Counted from the first letter of the stretch, positions 8,580-17,719 are shown. The stretch is 64,000 nt of DNA from Leisingera sp. ANG59 (GCF_013317235.1 NZ_WLCM01000009.1:100524-164523), one strand, 5' to 3'. Notes: a model not told the origin generated them from the sequence alone. Numbers and translations: made by a program.

Positions 8580-10853
8580 ATGAGCCGTATTCCCTCCAAG
8601 GCCGAAATCCTCGACTGGATCTCCGCCAACCCGACCCATACCTCCAAGCGCGACATCGCCAAGGCCTTTGGCATCAAGGGCGCCGACCGCATCGACCTCA
8701 AGCGCATCCTCAAGGAGCTGGAGGCCGAAGGGCATTTGCAAAAGCGCAAGAAGACCTACCGCGACCCGGACCAGCTGCCGCCGGTGACAGTGCTGCAGGT
8801 GAAGGCGCCGAACGAGGACGGCGACCTGTACGGACGGCCGCTGGAATGGCATGGCGAGGGCGTGGAACCCATCATCCTGATCCTGACCAAGGCGTCGGAC
8901 CCGGCACTGGGAGAGGGCGACAAGATCCTCGTGAAGCTGCAGATGGTCCCGGATCAGGATCACAATTACGAGGCGCGCCTGATCCGCCGGATCGGAACAA
9001 ACCCCAAGCGGGTGCTGGGCATCTTCCGTAAAGGATCCGAGGGCGGGCGGATCGTGCCGATCGACAAGGCTGCGTCGAATGAATGGATGGTGGCGCCGGA
9101 CGCCATCAACGGCGCCCGGGACGGCGAACTGGTCGAAGCCGAACAGGCCGGCCCCAAGGGCCGCATGGGCCTGCCGCGTGCGCGTATCGTGGAACGGCTG
9201 GGCGACCCGACGGCGCCCAAGGCAGTGTCGCTGATCGCCATTCACCAGCACGGCATTCCAGACCACTTCCCCGATCCTGTGATGGCAGAGGCCGATGCCG
9301 CCAAGCCAGTGGGATTGAAGGGCCGCGAGGACCTGCGCGAACTGCCGCTGGTCACCATTGACCCGGCGGACGCGCGCGATCATGACGACGCGTGTTATGC
9401 CCACGCCGACGACGACCCGAAGAACCCGGGCGGTCATGTGGTCTGGGTAGCAATTGCCGATGTCGCCGCCTATGTGCGCCCCGGCTCAGCATTGGACCGT
9501 GAGGCGAAGAAGCGCGGCAACTCCAGCTACTTCCCCGACCGGGTGGTGCCGATGCTGCCGGACCGGCTGTCAGGTGACCTGTGCAGCCTGCACGAGGGTG
9601 TGCCGCGGGCCTGTATCGCGGTGCGGATGCAGGTGGATGCAGAAGGCAACAAGCTGGCGCACAAATTCGTGCGCGGGCTGATGCAGTCAGTGGCATCGCT
9701 CAATTACGCCGAGGTCCAGGAGGCGCAGGACGGCAGTCCGAACGACAAGACCGCGCCGCTGCTGGATGATGTGATCAAGCCGCTGTTTGCCGCATATAAG
9801 GCTCTAACAAGGGCAAGAGCCGCGCGCGAGCCGCTGGATCTGGACCTGCCCGAACGCAAGATCGTGCTGGATGACGACGGCCATGTCACCTCGGTCGCCT
9901 TCCGTGACCGGCTGGACGCGCACAAACTGATCGAGGAGTTCATGATCCTCGCCAATGTCTCTGCGGCTGAAACACTGATCAAGAAGCGTTCGCCCTTGCT
10001 GTTCCGGGTGCACGAGGAACCGGCGCAGGAGAAGCTGGAGGCGTTGCGCGAAACCGCCCAGGCGGCGGGCCTCAGCCTGGCCAAGGGGCAGGTGCTGCAA
10101 ACCCGGCACCTGAACGCGCTGCTGAACCAGGCCGCGGGCACGGATGATGCGGAGCTGATCAATATCTCCACCCTGCGGTCGATGCAGCAGGCCTATTACA
10201 ATCCGGAGAACTTCGGGCATTTCGGCTTGGCGCTGCGCAACTACGCGCACTTCACCTCGCCGATCCGCCGTTATGCCGACCTGATCGTGCACCGCTCGCT
10301 GGTCTCCTCGCACGGCTGGGGCGACGACGGGCTGGATGAGGCCCAAATCGAGCGGTTGGAAGATACTGCCACCCATATCTCGGATACCGAGCGGCGCTCG
10401 ATGATTGCGGAGCGGGACACCACAGACCGCTATCTGGCCTCCTACCTCAGCGAACGGGTGGGCAATGAATTCGAAGGCCGGATCAGCGGCATTGCCCGCT
10501 TTGGCGCCTTTGTGAAGCTGGATGAAACCGGCGCCGATGGTCTGGTGCCGGTGCGGTCCATCGGGCGGGAGTTCTTTCATTTCGACGCCCAGTCCGGAAC
10601 GCTGACCGGGGCTGACACTGGTATGACCCTGACGATTGGACAGAGGGTGACGGTGCGGCTGACCCAAGCCGCGCCTGTCACCGGCGGGCTGGAGCTGGAG
10701 CTGCTGGCGCTGGACGAAGTGCCGATGCCCGCTGGCGGAGGCCCGCGCGGCCGCCGCAGCCCGGCTGGCCGGACAGTGAAACGCAAGGCAGCTAAATCCA
10801 AGCACAAGGCCGCCAAGGTGAAGCGTAAGGTGGAACGCAAGCGGCGGAAATAG
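8580..10853 (+). CDS. rnr: Ribonuclease R
   Basis: Processive 3'-5' exoribonuclease that degrades structured RNA. Length of 757 residues is standard. An N-terminal helix-turn-helix-like region (SKRDIAKAFGIKGADR) is followed by cold-shock OB folds, the RNB catalytic domain (about 260-600) with TIDPADARDHDDACY and SPIRRYADLIVHRSL, and a C-terminal S1 domain (about 640-725). The last 35 residues are a lysine/arginine-rich tail, as in other RNase R proteins, probably for RNA or ribosome contact. It lies 51 bases after the dapE unit and may be read through from it. Confidence 0.96.
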   Translation: MSRIPSKAEILDWISANPTHTSKRDIAKAFGIKGADRIDLKRILKELEAEGHLQKRKKTYRDPDQLPPVTVLQVKAPNEDGDLYGRPLEWHGEGVEPIILILTKASDPALGEGDKILVKLQMVPDQDHNYEARLIRRIGTNPKRVLGIFRKGSEGGRIVPIDKAASNEWMVAPDAINGARDGELVEAEQAGPKGRMGLPRARIVERLGDPTAPKAVSLIAIHQHGIPDHFPDPVMAEADAAKPVGLKGREDLRELPLVTIDPADARDHDDACYAHADDDPKNPGGHVVWVAIADVAAYVRPGSALDREAKKRGNSSYFPDRVVPMLPDRLSGDLCSLHEGVPRACIAVRMQVDAEGNKLAHKFVRGLMQSVASLNYAEVQEAQDGSPNDKTAPLLDDVIKPLFAAYKALTRARAAREPLDLDLPERKIVLDDDGHVTSVAFRDRLDAHKLIEEFMILANVSAAETLIKKRSPLLFRVHEEPAQEKLEALRETAQAAGLSLAKGQVLQTRHLNALLNQAAGTDDAELINISTLRSMQQAYYNPENFGHFGLALRNYAHFTSPIRRYADLIVHRSLVSSHGWGDDGLDEAQIERLEDTATHISDTERRSMIAERDTTDRYLASYLSERVGNEFEGRISGIARFGAFVKLDETGADGLVPVRSIGREFFHFDAQSGTLTGADTGMTLTIGQRVTVRLTQAAPVTGGLELELLALDEVPMPAGGGPRGRRSPAGRTVKRKAAKSKHKAAKVKRKVERKRRK

Positions 10854-10855
10854 AC

Positions 10856-10877
10856 GCCTGTCCTTGCAGGGACAGGC
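10856..10877. terminator. Hairpin between converging rnr and DUF1801 genes
   Basis: GCCTGTCC (10856-10863) pairs with GGACAGGC (10870-10877) across a 6-base loop between two converging genes. There is no clear T-run on either side, so it is a weak or bidirectional terminator candidate. Confidence 0.45.
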
Positions 10878-10887
10878 TGGTGTTCTC

Positions 10888-11310
10888 CTACGCCGGAATA
10901 TCCAGCGGCGCGCGGATCTTGTAAGTCAGCGCCCGCTTGATCAGCCAACCGTGGCGGAGCGGCTCCACTTGCTGCGGATCGTCGAACAGCACCGCGCGGG
11001 TGCCTTCGAACCGGTCCCAGGCCGGGAAGGCCGCGGCAAACTCCGGGATCAGGCGGCTTTGGCAATGCACAAAGAGCGCAAAGCGCGCGCCCTTCGGCAC
11101 CCCCAGCCGGATGGTGGAACCCGCCTTGGTCTCAGGCATGATGTAGGATGGCTGGCCCCAGCGCAGCACTTCCTCCACCCGCCCGGCTTCCGGTGTTTCA
11201 GCGGCGGTGTCAAAAATCAGCTGCCGGAGCCGCAGCAGCCCTTCCCGCGCCAGCGGGTCAGAGACCGCAAAGCCGGCCTCGACCTCCGGGGTAACAAAAG
11301 CAGGTTTCAT
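10888..11310 (-). CDS. DUF1801 domain-containing protein
   Basis: A protein of 140 residues with the DUF1801 features VEEVLRWGQPSYIMPETKAGSTIRLG and FALFVHCQSRL followed by a C-terminal WLIKRALTYK. The fold is of the YdhG/Fts-J-like small domain type and function is unknown. The start at 11310 overlaps the stop of the upstream GST gene in an ATGA junction, which decides the start and indicates coupling. An open frame continues further upstream but would run into the GST gene. Confidence 0.75.
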   Translation of the reverse strand: MKPAFVTPEVEAGFAVSDPLAREGLLRLRQLIFDTAAETPEAGRVEEVLRWGQPSYIMPETKAGSTIRLGVPKGARFALFVHCQSRLIPEFAAAFPAWDRFEGTRAVLFDDPQQVEPLRHGWLIKRALTYKIRAPLDIPA

Positions 11311-12005
11311 GGCAGGGGCACCGTTTCGGATACACGGCTCAGATAAGCACACAGAATCTTGTAATCGCGCAAGCGTTTGCTGACCACCGAACCATCAGAG
11401 GTGTGCAGCATGGAGATCAGAAACGGCGCCACGCTCATATCCGCTGAGGTGATCCGCTCCCCCATCAGGAACGGGCGTTCACTGGCAAGCGCGGCGATGG
11501 GTTCCAGGTCCTGCTCCAGCCGGTGCATTCGCTCCGCTTCGGTAAAACGGGCGAGGCCCTGCCAGTGCAGCCCGGCCTGGACTTCCTTTCTGACCGGGGC
11601 GCTGATCTCTTCGCGCATGGGTTCTGGAACCGGCTGAAAGATCTGATCCCGCACCTCGGGCCAGACCGCATCGTCATTCCAGCGCATCTGCAGCAAGTGC
11701 AGGCCAAGGTGGTATTCCGCCAGCCGGACCCAGGCGCGGGCGTGGGCGCGAGCTGCAGAATCCAGATCTGCGTCAAAATCGGCACCCTGCCCTTCCAACC
11801 AGTCGCGGATGCCGTCGCTGTCGGCGATCCGGCCGTCCGGGGTTTCCAGGACTGGCAGCTTCCGGTGCGGCATTTCAGTGGGATCCAGCATATCGCTGCG
11901 CTGCCAGGGCTGGCCGGACAGTTCCAGCATCATTGCAGCTTTGATGCAAAAGGGGCTCATGCTGAACAACCCGAAGCCCTTGGGGAAGGTGAGGAGGGAA
12001 AGCAT
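11307..12005 (-). CDS. Glutathione S-transferase family protein
   Basis: A protein of 232 residues with an N-terminal thioredoxin-like GST domain (FGLFSMSPFCIKAAMMLEL, then the glutathione-contact segment KLPVLETPDGRIADSDGI) and a C-terminal all-helical domain with ERPFLMGERITSADMSVAPF. The SPFC pattern suggests a Ser or Cys catalytic residue near position 17. It is the first gene of a two-gene unit with DUF1801 and diverges from the WYL regulator, with an operator-like palindrome in between. Confidence 0.85.
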   Translation of the reverse strand: MLSLLTFPKGFGLFSMSPFCIKAAMMLELSGQPWQRSDMLDPTEMPHRKLPVLETPDGRIADSDGIRDWLEGQGADFDADLDSAARAHARAWVRLAEYHLGLHLLQMRWNDDAVWPEVRDQIFQPVPEPMREEISAPVRKEVQAGLHWQGLARFTEAERMHRLEQDLEPIAALASERPFLMGERITSADMSVAPFLISMLHTSDGSVVSKRLRDYKILCAYLSRVSETVPLP

Positions 12006-12055
12006 TTGTCAAATCCTGTTCGTTGCGTTTGCCCGCCCTTCTCTAAACCCGCCTG

Positions 12056-12072
12056 ATGACAAATAATGTCAT
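12056..12072. promoter_or_regulatory. Operator-like palindrome between GST and WYL regulator genes
   Basis: ATGACA-AATAA-TGTCAT is a perfect 6-bp inverted repeat with a 5-base spacer. It lies 22 bases before the WYL regulator start and 51 bases before the GST start. The position suits a regulator that controls itself and the divergent GST operon. Binding by the WYL protein is an inference. Confidence 0.5.
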
Positions 12073-12093
12073 TAGCGCATAGGATAGTCAGGC

Positions 12094-12798
12094 ATGTCCC
12101 GAACCCACCGCCTCTTTCAGCTGATGCAGGCCCTGCGCCTGGGGCCCGGCCCGCATACTGCGGCCCGGCTGGGGGAGGAACTGGGCGTGTCGGCCCGCAG
12201 CATCCACCGCGACATCGCCACCCTGCGCGAGATGGGGGCGGTGATTGACGGCGAGGCGGGCTACGGCTTTACCCTTATTGAAGACAATGCGCTGCCGCCG
12301 ATGGGTTTCCGCGACACGGAGCTGGAGGCGCTGGTGCTGGGCCTACGGGAAGTGGAGCTGATCGGCGACCCGGAGCTGGCCACCGCGGCCTCTGAAGCCC
12401 TGCGCAAGCTGCAGGCGCGGCTGCCGCCGAGGCAGGCACACCGTCTGCGCCATGCGGTGCTGGCGCCCTACCGGTTCGAACGCCCGATTCCTCCAGCAAT
12501 CCCTGCACAAGACCTGCGCCAGGCAGCCTGGGACGAGGTGGAGGTGCGGTTTGGCTACACTGACGGGTACGGCGCGGTGACCGTACGGCAGGTGAAACCG
12601 CTGAGCGTGGTGTATTTTGACCGCTCCACCGTGCTGATCGCCTGGTGCTGCCTGCGTCTGGCGGTGCGGGTGTTCCGGCTGGACCGGATGCGTGGCCTGC
12701 AAGTGACGGATCAAAGCTTTCGTCCGCACCGGGTGCCCATGCTGCGCGACGCCCTGGACCAGCTGCGCCAGGAACACAGGCAGGAGCAGCGGCAGTAG
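12094..12798 (+). CDS. YafY-type HTH/WYL domain transcriptional regulator
   Basis: A protein of 234 residues. The N-terminal DeoR-like helix-turn-helix (about 1-55) shows RLGEELGVSARSIHRDIATL. The WYL domain (about 130-220) contains VRQVKPLSVVYFDRSTVLIAWC in a slightly altered form and FRLDRMRGLQVTDQSF. WYL domains sense ligands, in some cases nucleic acids or nucleotides. Expression is probably autoregulated through the palindrome at 12056-12072. The gene ends in a Gln/Arg-rich tail. Confidence 0.85.
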   Translation: MSRTHRLFQLMQALRLGPGPHTAARLGEELGVSARSIHRDIATLREMGAVIDGEAGYGFTLIEDNALPPMGFRDTELEALVLGLREVELIGDPELATAASEALRKLQARLPPRQAHRLRHAVLAPYRFERPIPPAIPAQDLRQAAWDEVEVRFGYTDGYGAVTVRQVKPLSVVYFDRSTVLIAWCCLRLAVRVFRLDRMRGLQVTDQSFRPHRVPMLRDALDQLRQEHRQEQRQ

Positions 12799-12896
12799 GG
12801 ATGGCAGGCGGCGCCCCGCATACGCCGTTACTGGCCTCTTTACCCGGACCGCGCTACCGCTAGATTGGGGCTGAGCAGTGAATAACGAGGTGCATC

Positions 12897-14225
12897 ATGC
12901 GCAAATGGGTTGCCGTGTCGCTGGTGGCAGGCGGAGCAATGGCGGCAGAAGCCGCGCCAAACAAATCCCTGGGTGCCGGCGAGCAGCCAGGGGCCGTAAC
13001 GCAAGAGGGGCAAGATGAAGGCTATCAGCTGGCGTCTGCCACATCCTTGAGACCTGCCGCCAGGCCAGCCGCGCTCCAGCAAGCCGCGGTGGAACAGGCT
13101 GCAGCTGAAGTCAGCTTCAAAGACTGGATCACGGAATTCAAAGACCGCGCAGGGGCACAAGGGATCAGTGCGCCGGTGCTGGACAGTGCCTTTGACGGCG
13201 TGAGCTATGATCCCGAAGTGATCCGCCGCGACCGCAACCAGTCGGAGTTCACCAAGACGATCTGGGACTACCTGGACAGCGCCGCCTCGGACCTGCGGGT
13301 GAAGAACGGCAAGGCAGCGCTGCGCGACCAGCAGGCCCGGCTGGATCCGATCGAGGCAAAATACGGCGTCGAGAAAGAGATCGTGGTGGCGATCTGGGGG
13401 CTGGAAAGCAGCTTTGGCACCTTTCGCGGCAAGATGGACGTGATCCGGTCACTGGCGACCTTGGCCTTTGACGGGCGGCGCGGCGCGTTCTTTGAAGACC
13501 AATTGATTGCCGCGCTGAAGATTCTGCAGGCCGGCGATGTTGCCGCCCGCAAAATGACCGGAAGCTGGGCTGGGGCGATGGGGCATACACAGTTCATCCC
13601 CACGTCCTATCTGGACTATGCGGTGGATTTCACCGGTGACGGCAAACGGGACATCTGGTCGGACAACCCGGCTGATGCGCTGGCGTCTACTGCCGCGTAT
13701 CTGAAGCAGTTCGGCTGGGTGAAAGGTCAGCCTTGGGGGGTGGAAGTGACCCTGCCCAAGGGGTTTGATTACACCCTGGCTGATCGCGACATCGAGAAAT
13801 CGCCGGCAGAATGGGCAGCGCTCGGCATCAAGGGGCTGGATGGGCGTGCGGTGAAGGATTATGGGCCTGCCTCAATCCTGCTGCCTGCGGGCAGTGAGGG
13901 CGCGGCCTTCATGATATTCCAAAACTTCGCTGTGCTGGAACGCTACAACACAGCGGATGCCTATGTGATCGGGGTCGGGCATCTGGCGGACCGGATCAAG
14001 GGCGGTTCGCCGATCAAGGCGAATTGGCCACGCGGTGACCGGGCGCTGACGCTGTCCGAACGGGAGGAGATGCAAGAGCGGCTGACTAGCGCCGGTTTCG
14101 ACACAGGCGGTATCGACGGCAAGATCGGGCCCAAGACCATCGGGGCGGTGCGCGCCTATCAGGTGGCAAACGGGCTGACGCCGGATGGCTATGCCTCGCT
14201 GCATCTGTTGCAGCGTCTGCGGTAG
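12897..14225 (+). CDS. Lytic murein transglycosylase (MltB-like) with peptidoglycan-binding domain
   Basis: Cell-wall lytic enzyme of 442 residues that cleaves glycan strands with 1,6-anhydro product formation. It has a signal peptide at about 1-18, a low-complexity Ala/Gln region to about 80, and an MltB-type catalytic domain (about 80-370). The catalytic glutamate lies in VVAIWGLESSFGTFRG (Glu about 166), followed by GSWAGAMGHTQFIPTSY. A C-terminal PG_binding_1 domain contains ITSAGFDTGGIDGKIGP-like and TIGAVRAYQ sequences. The absence of a lipobox suggests a soluble periplasmic form. Confidence 0.9.
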   Translation: MRKWVAVSLVAGGAMAAEAAPNKSLGAGEQPGAVTQEGQDEGYQLASATSLRPAARPAALQQAAVEQAAAEVSFKDWITEFKDRAGAQGISAPVLDSAFDGVSYDPEVIRRDRNQSEFTKTIWDYLDSAASDLRVKNGKAALRDQQARLDPIEAKYGVEKEIVVAIWGLESSFGTFRGKMDVIRSLATLAFDGRRGAFFEDQLIAALKILQAGDVAARKMTGSWAGAMGHTQFIPTSYLDYAVDFTGDGKRDIWSDNPADALASTAAYLKQFGWVKGQPWGVEVTLPKGFDYTLADRDIEKSPAEWAALGIKGLDGRAVKDYGPASILLPAGSEGAAFMIFQNFAVLERYNTADAYVIGVGHLADRIKGGSPIKANWPRGDRALTLSEREEMQERLTSAGFDTGGIDGKIGPKTIGAVRAYQVANGLTPDGYASLHLLQRLR

Positions 14226-14286
14226 CAGCGGCGGAGCGGCCAGCCCCTTCATTGGACAGGGACCAATCGCACGCGGATTGACATCA

Positions 14287-14325
14287 GCAAAAAATTAAGG
14301 CCCCGCAGTGCGGGGCCTTCTTTGT
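14287..14325. terminator. Bidirectional terminator between mltB-like gene and polyamine ABC operon
   Basis: A GC-rich stem (AAGGCCCCGCA at 14297-14307 with TGCGGGGCCTT at 14309-14319). On the minus strand it runs into TAATTTTTTG, a good T-run ending the potABCD-type operon. On the plus strand it is followed by TCTTTGTT and could also end the transglycosylase transcript. Confidence 0.8.
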
Positions 14326-14344
14326 TGAATGTTCTTTGCGGTGA

Positions 14345-15199
14345 TCAGCTGGGAGACATCCCGCGCAGGCGCTCGGAGCGGCGGCGCAGCATTTCCACCG
14401 TGGCCAGCAGCATAATGGAGATCGCCACCAGGATTGTCGCCACCGCCAGGATGGTCGGCGAGATCTGCTCGCGCAGGCCGATAAACATCTGCCAGGGCAG
14501 CGTCTTTTGCCCGGCCGAGCCGACAAACAGCACCACAACCACTTCGTCGAAGGAGGTGATGAAGGCAAACAGGCCGCCCGAAATCACCCCCGGCAGGATC
14601 AGCGGCATTTGCACCCGGAAGAAGGTAGTGACCGGATCGGCACCCATATTGGCCGCGGCGCGGGTCAGCGAACGGTCAAAGCCCACCAGCGTCGCCGTCA
14701 CAGTGATGATCACGAAGGGGATGCCCAGTGCGGCATGCGCCAGAACCACGCCGATGTAGGTCCCCTGCAGGCCGATGCGGCTGTAGAAGAAGTACATGCC
14801 GGCCGCGGAGATGATCAGCGGCACAATCATCGGCGAGATCAGGATCGCCATGATCGCCCGGCGGAACGGTACATGCGGCTGGCTGAGGCCGATGGCGGCC
14901 AGCGTGCCGAAGGTGACCGAAACGATGGTCGCCATCGGCGCGATCTTGAGCGAGTTCCACATCGCAGACTGCCAGGAGTCATTGTTGAAGAAATCGCGGT
15001 AGTGCTTCAGCGAGTAGCCTTCCGGGTCCAGCCGCAGCATTTCCGGCGTGAAGGTGAAGAAGTCCTGCGCGTTGAAGCTGAGCGGGATAATCACCACGAT
15101 CGGTGCGATCAGGAAGAAGAAGACCAGCCCGCAGATCACCCGGAAAGTGTAGTGCCAGGTGCGCTGGCCAACGGTCGCATAAGGAGGAAGTGCGCTCAT
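14345..15199 (-). CDS. potC: Polyamine ABC transporter permease (PotC-like)
   Basis: Inner-membrane permease of 284 residues with about six membrane segments. It carries the binding-protein-dependent transport EAA loop at LTRAAANMGADPVTTFFRVQMPLILPG, which docks the ATPase. It is the last gene of the operon potA-potD-potB-potC on the minus strand, 5 bases from the preceding permease gene, and is followed by a terminator. Substrate (spermidine/putrescine class) is inferred from family and context. Confidence 0.85.
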   Translation of the reverse strand: MSALPPYATVGQRTWHYTFRVICGLVFFFLIAPIVVIIPLSFNAQDFFTFTPEMLRLDPEGYSLKHYRDFFNNDSWQSAMWNSLKIAPMATIVSVTFGTLAAIGLSQPHVPFRRAIMAILISPMIVPLIISAAGMYFFYSRIGLQGTYIGVVLAHAALGIPFVIITVTATLVGFDRSLTRAAANMGADPVTTFFRVQMPLILPGVISGGLFAFITSFDEVVVVLFVGSAGQKTLPWQMFIGLREQISPTILAVATILVAISIMLLATVEMLRRRSERLRGMSPS

Positions 15200-15204
15200 A
15201 TCGG

Positions 15205-16476
15205 TTATCCCAGCTTAACGTTGTCGATGCCGACGACCTTGTCGTAGACCCAGTAGAGGAGCAGGACGACCGCCAGAAGGATTGCGCCTAGCGCCGCACC
15301 CAGACCCCAGTTGCCGGACGTCGAGATGTGGTAGGCAATCAGGTTGGAGATGAAGGTGCCTTTGGTGCCGCCGACCAGGGCCGGAGTGATGTAGTAGCCC
15401 ACGGCCAGGATGAAGACGAGGATCGAGCCTGCGCCGATGCCCGGCACGGTCTGTGGGAAGTAGACCCGCCAGAAGGCTGTCCAGTCAGTTGCGCCCAGCG
15501 ATTTGGCGGCGCGCAGGTAGGACGGGTTGATGGTCTGCATGACCGAGTACATCGGCAGGATCATGAACGGCAGCAGGATGTGCGTCATCGCGATAATGGT
15601 GCCGAGTTCGTTGTTGATCAGAACCAATCGGTTTGCATCATCCACAAGCCCGATCCAGACCAGGGTATCGTTGATCACGCCCTGCTGCTGCAGCAGGATC
15701 TTCCAGGCGGAGGTCCGCACAAGGAGAGAGGTCCAGAAGGGCAGCAGCACCAGGATCAGCAGCAAGTTCGCCTTGCGTGCCGGCAGGTTGGCCAGAATCC
15801 ACGCGACAGGGTAGCCCAGCAGGATGCAGCTGAAGGTGATGATCAGGGACATCCGCATGGTGCGGATCAGCATGGTGTTGTAGATCCGCTCGTTCTCGGG
15901 CCGGATTTCCGGGCCTTCAGCGCCCAGCTGCATATCGACGGCGTTCAGGAAGTAGCCGGATGTTACGGAGCCGGAATAGGTCTTGATGGTGCGCCACAGC
16001 TCAACGTCACCCCAGCCATCGTCGATCTCGATCAGCTTTTCACGGAACGGACCGTCTGCAGCGAGATTCCATTTGCTGACCTTGCGGCCCGATTTGCGGA
16101 ACACAGAGGACACGCCCGGGTTTTCATAGTTCAGGCGTTTGGCGACCTTGGTGTGGGTTTTCTCGCGGGCTGCGATCTGGAGATCAGCGGCCATGGCAGC
16201 AAAAACTGCCTCTTCAGGCAGCTGCCCCGACGCAGGGTCCCAGTCCGCCAGCGCTTCGACCGTTTGGGGCAACGTGTCCTGGACGATCCGGTTCTCCACC
16301 GAGCGGAACAGCATATCAGCCACCGGCAGGATGAAGGTCACAAGGATGAACAGCAGGAGCGGCGCAATCAGCATCAGCGCGCGCAGCTTCTGCATCCGCA
16401 GTGCCCGCGCCAGGCTGCGCTTCAGCGGCGTGCCGTCCGCGGCCAGCACCGGGCCGGATTGGGTGATATCACTCAT
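15205..16476 (-). CDS. potB: Polyamine ABC transporter permease (PotB-like) with large periplasmic insert
   Basis: Inner-membrane permease of 423 residues. That is about 130 longer than E. coli PotB because a hydrophilic stretch of about 150 residues (roughly 57-207) is inserted between the first membrane helix (about 34-56) and the second (about 208-228). The C-terminal half is a normal permease core with the EAA loop YLRAAKSLGATDWTAFWRVY. The insert must lie in the periplasm, near the binding protein. Substrate class inferred from neighbours. Confidence 0.85.
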   Translation of the reverse strand: MSDITQSGPVLAADGTPLKRSLARALRMQKLRALMLIAPLLLFILVTFILPVADMLFRSVENRIVQDTLPQTVEALADWDPASGQLPEEAVFAAMAADLQIAAREKTHTKVAKRLNYENPGVSSVFRKSGRKVSKWNLAADGPFREKLIEIDDGWGDVELWRTIKTYSGSVTSGYFLNAVDMQLGAEGPEIRPENERIYNTMLIRTMRMSLIITFSCILLGYPVAWILANLPARKANLLLILVLLPFWTSLLVRTSAWKILLQQQGVINDTLVWIGLVDDANRLVLINNELGTIIAMTHILLPFMILPMYSVMQTINPSYLRAAKSLGATDWTAFWRVYFPQTVPGIGAGSILVFILAVGYYITPALVGGTKGTFISNLIAYHISTSGNWGLGAALGAILLAVVLLLYWVYDKVVGIDNVKLG

Positions 16477-16511
16477 TGGGTTCCCCGTCGGGTCTTTATT
16501 TTTTTGGGCAG

Positions 16512-16534
16512 GGGGCCTGGACGCAGCAGGCCCC
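16512..16534 (-). other. Intercistronic hairpin between binding-protein and permease genes
   Basis: GGGGCCTG (16512-16519) pairs with CAGGCCCC (16527-16534) across a 7-base loop. It has no T-run on the minus strand. Such stem-loops after binding-protein genes often stabilise that part of the mRNA so that more binding protein than permease is made. Confidence 0.6.
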
Positions 16535-16556
16535 TTGCAATCTTGGAAGGGTCAGA

Positions 16557-17657
16557 TTACTTGGCCAGCCATGCCTGGAACTTGGCGTCCAGATCATCGC
16601 GGTTGTCGGCCCACCATTCGTAGTCATAGGTGTGGACGTTGCTCGCGTTTGCCGGATCGGTCGGCATGTGAGGCGCCATCTCGATGCCCAGTTCGGCGTG
16701 CTTGCCGACCAGCGGCGCCGAAGAGGCACGGGCCGGGCCGTAGGAGATGTAAGCTGCCTGGTCAGCCAGTCGCTGGGTGTCGGTGGCGAACTTCAGGAAG
16801 TCCATCACGCGCGCCTTGCGGTCTGCGGGCAGGCCAGCTGGCACAATCCAGCCGTCGAGGTCGAAGGACTGCATGTCCCAGAGCATGCCGATCGGCTGGC
16901 CCTGCTCGGCAATTGCAGAGAACAGGCGGCCGTTGAAGGTCGAGCCCATCACCACTTCGCCGTCGGCGAGCAGCTGCGGGGTTTCCGCGCCAGCGGTCCA
17001 CCAGACCACCTGGTCCTTGATGGTGTCGAGCTTGGCCAGCGCCTGCTCCACACCTTCGTCAGTGCCCAGCACGTCATAGATTTCGTCCTTGGCCACGCCG
17101 TCGCAGTACAGCGCCCATTCCATGTTGTCGATCGGGCGCTTCTGCAGCGAACGCTTGCCCGGATACTTTTCTGTGTCGAAGATCGCGCAGACCGAGTCCG
17201 GCGCGTCGATCAGGTCGGTGCGGTAGCCGAAGGTGGTCGAATAAACAATCTGCGGCACAAAACAGTCGCTGACGATCAGGTCGCCGAAGTCTTCGCTGGC
17301 CGGGGTTCCATCAGGTGCGGCAGCCAGGTCCTCGTCATGGTTGATTTCTTCCGCCAGGCCTTCGTCGCAAAGGCGCATGGAGTCGGAAGCAACAACGTCA
17401 ACCAGATCCCAGGTCACATTGCCGGCTTCGTTCATCGCGCGGATCTTGGCCACGGCTTCGGCCGAGCTTTCGTCCCAGACCACTTTCACGTCGGGGTTAG
17501 CGGCCAGATAGGGCTCAACGTAAGCCTTGTGCTGGCTGGTCTGGTATGCGCCGCCCCAGGACACCAGGGTCAGCTCATTGGCCATTTCCTCGGCAAAAGC
17601 CGAAGGGGCGCAAAGGGCGGTGGTCATCGCCAGTGCAGACAGTTTGCTGAGTTTCAT
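16557..17657 (-). CDS. potD: Polyamine ABC transporter substrate-binding protein (PotD-like)
   Basis: Periplasmic binding protein of 366 residues with a cleavable signal peptide (MKLSKLSALAMTTALCAPSAFA). The mature part starts NELTLVSWGGAYQTSQ, typical of the PotD/PotF bacterial-extracellular-binding family. Asp/Glu and Trp residues that could hold an amine are present (DLDGWIVPAG, DYEWWADN). The start at 17657 is chosen because AAGGAGAG precedes it by 7 bases; the frame is open 9 codons further upstream. It lies between the ATPase gene and the permease gene, with hairpins on both sides. Confidence 0.87.
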   Translation of the reverse strand: MKLSKLSALAMTTALCAPSAFAEEMANELTLVSWGGAYQTSQHKAYVEPYLAANPDVKVVWDESSAEAVAKIRAMNEAGNVTWDLVDVVASDSMRLCDEGLAEEINHDEDLAAAPDGTPASEDFGDLIVSDCFVPQIVYSTTFGYRTDLIDAPDSVCAIFDTEKYPGKRSLQKRPIDNMEWALYCDGVAKDEIYDVLGTDEGVEQALAKLDTIKDQVVWWTAGAETPQLLADGEVVMGSTFNGRLFSAIAEQGQPIGMLWDMQSFDLDGWIVPAGLPADRKARVMDFLKFATDTQRLADQAAYISYGPARASSAPLVGKHAELGIEMAPHMPTDPANASNVHTYDYEWWADNRDDLDAKFQAWLAK

Positions 17658-17694
17658 AGAGAGTCTCTCCTTGTTGAATTTCACATAAGTGAAG

Positions 17695-17719
17695 CCCCCG
17701 GTCGTTCTTCTGCCGGGGG
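17695..17719 (-). other. Intercistronic hairpin between potA-like and potD-like genes
   Basis: CCCCCGG (17695-17701) pairs with CCGGGGG (17713-17719) across an 11-base loop between the ATPase and binding-protein genes. Without a T-run, it is probably an mRNA processing or stability element. Confidence 0.5.

Noticed and set aside
8580..8760. Separate regulator at the start of rnr (helix-turn-helix-like segment)
   Set aside because: It is the normal N-terminal domain of RNase R in the same frame, not a separate gene.
7929..9437. 502-codon minus-strand frame opposite the glycosyltransferase and rnr
   Set aside because: Antisense shadow of rnr, which has complete RNase R motifs.
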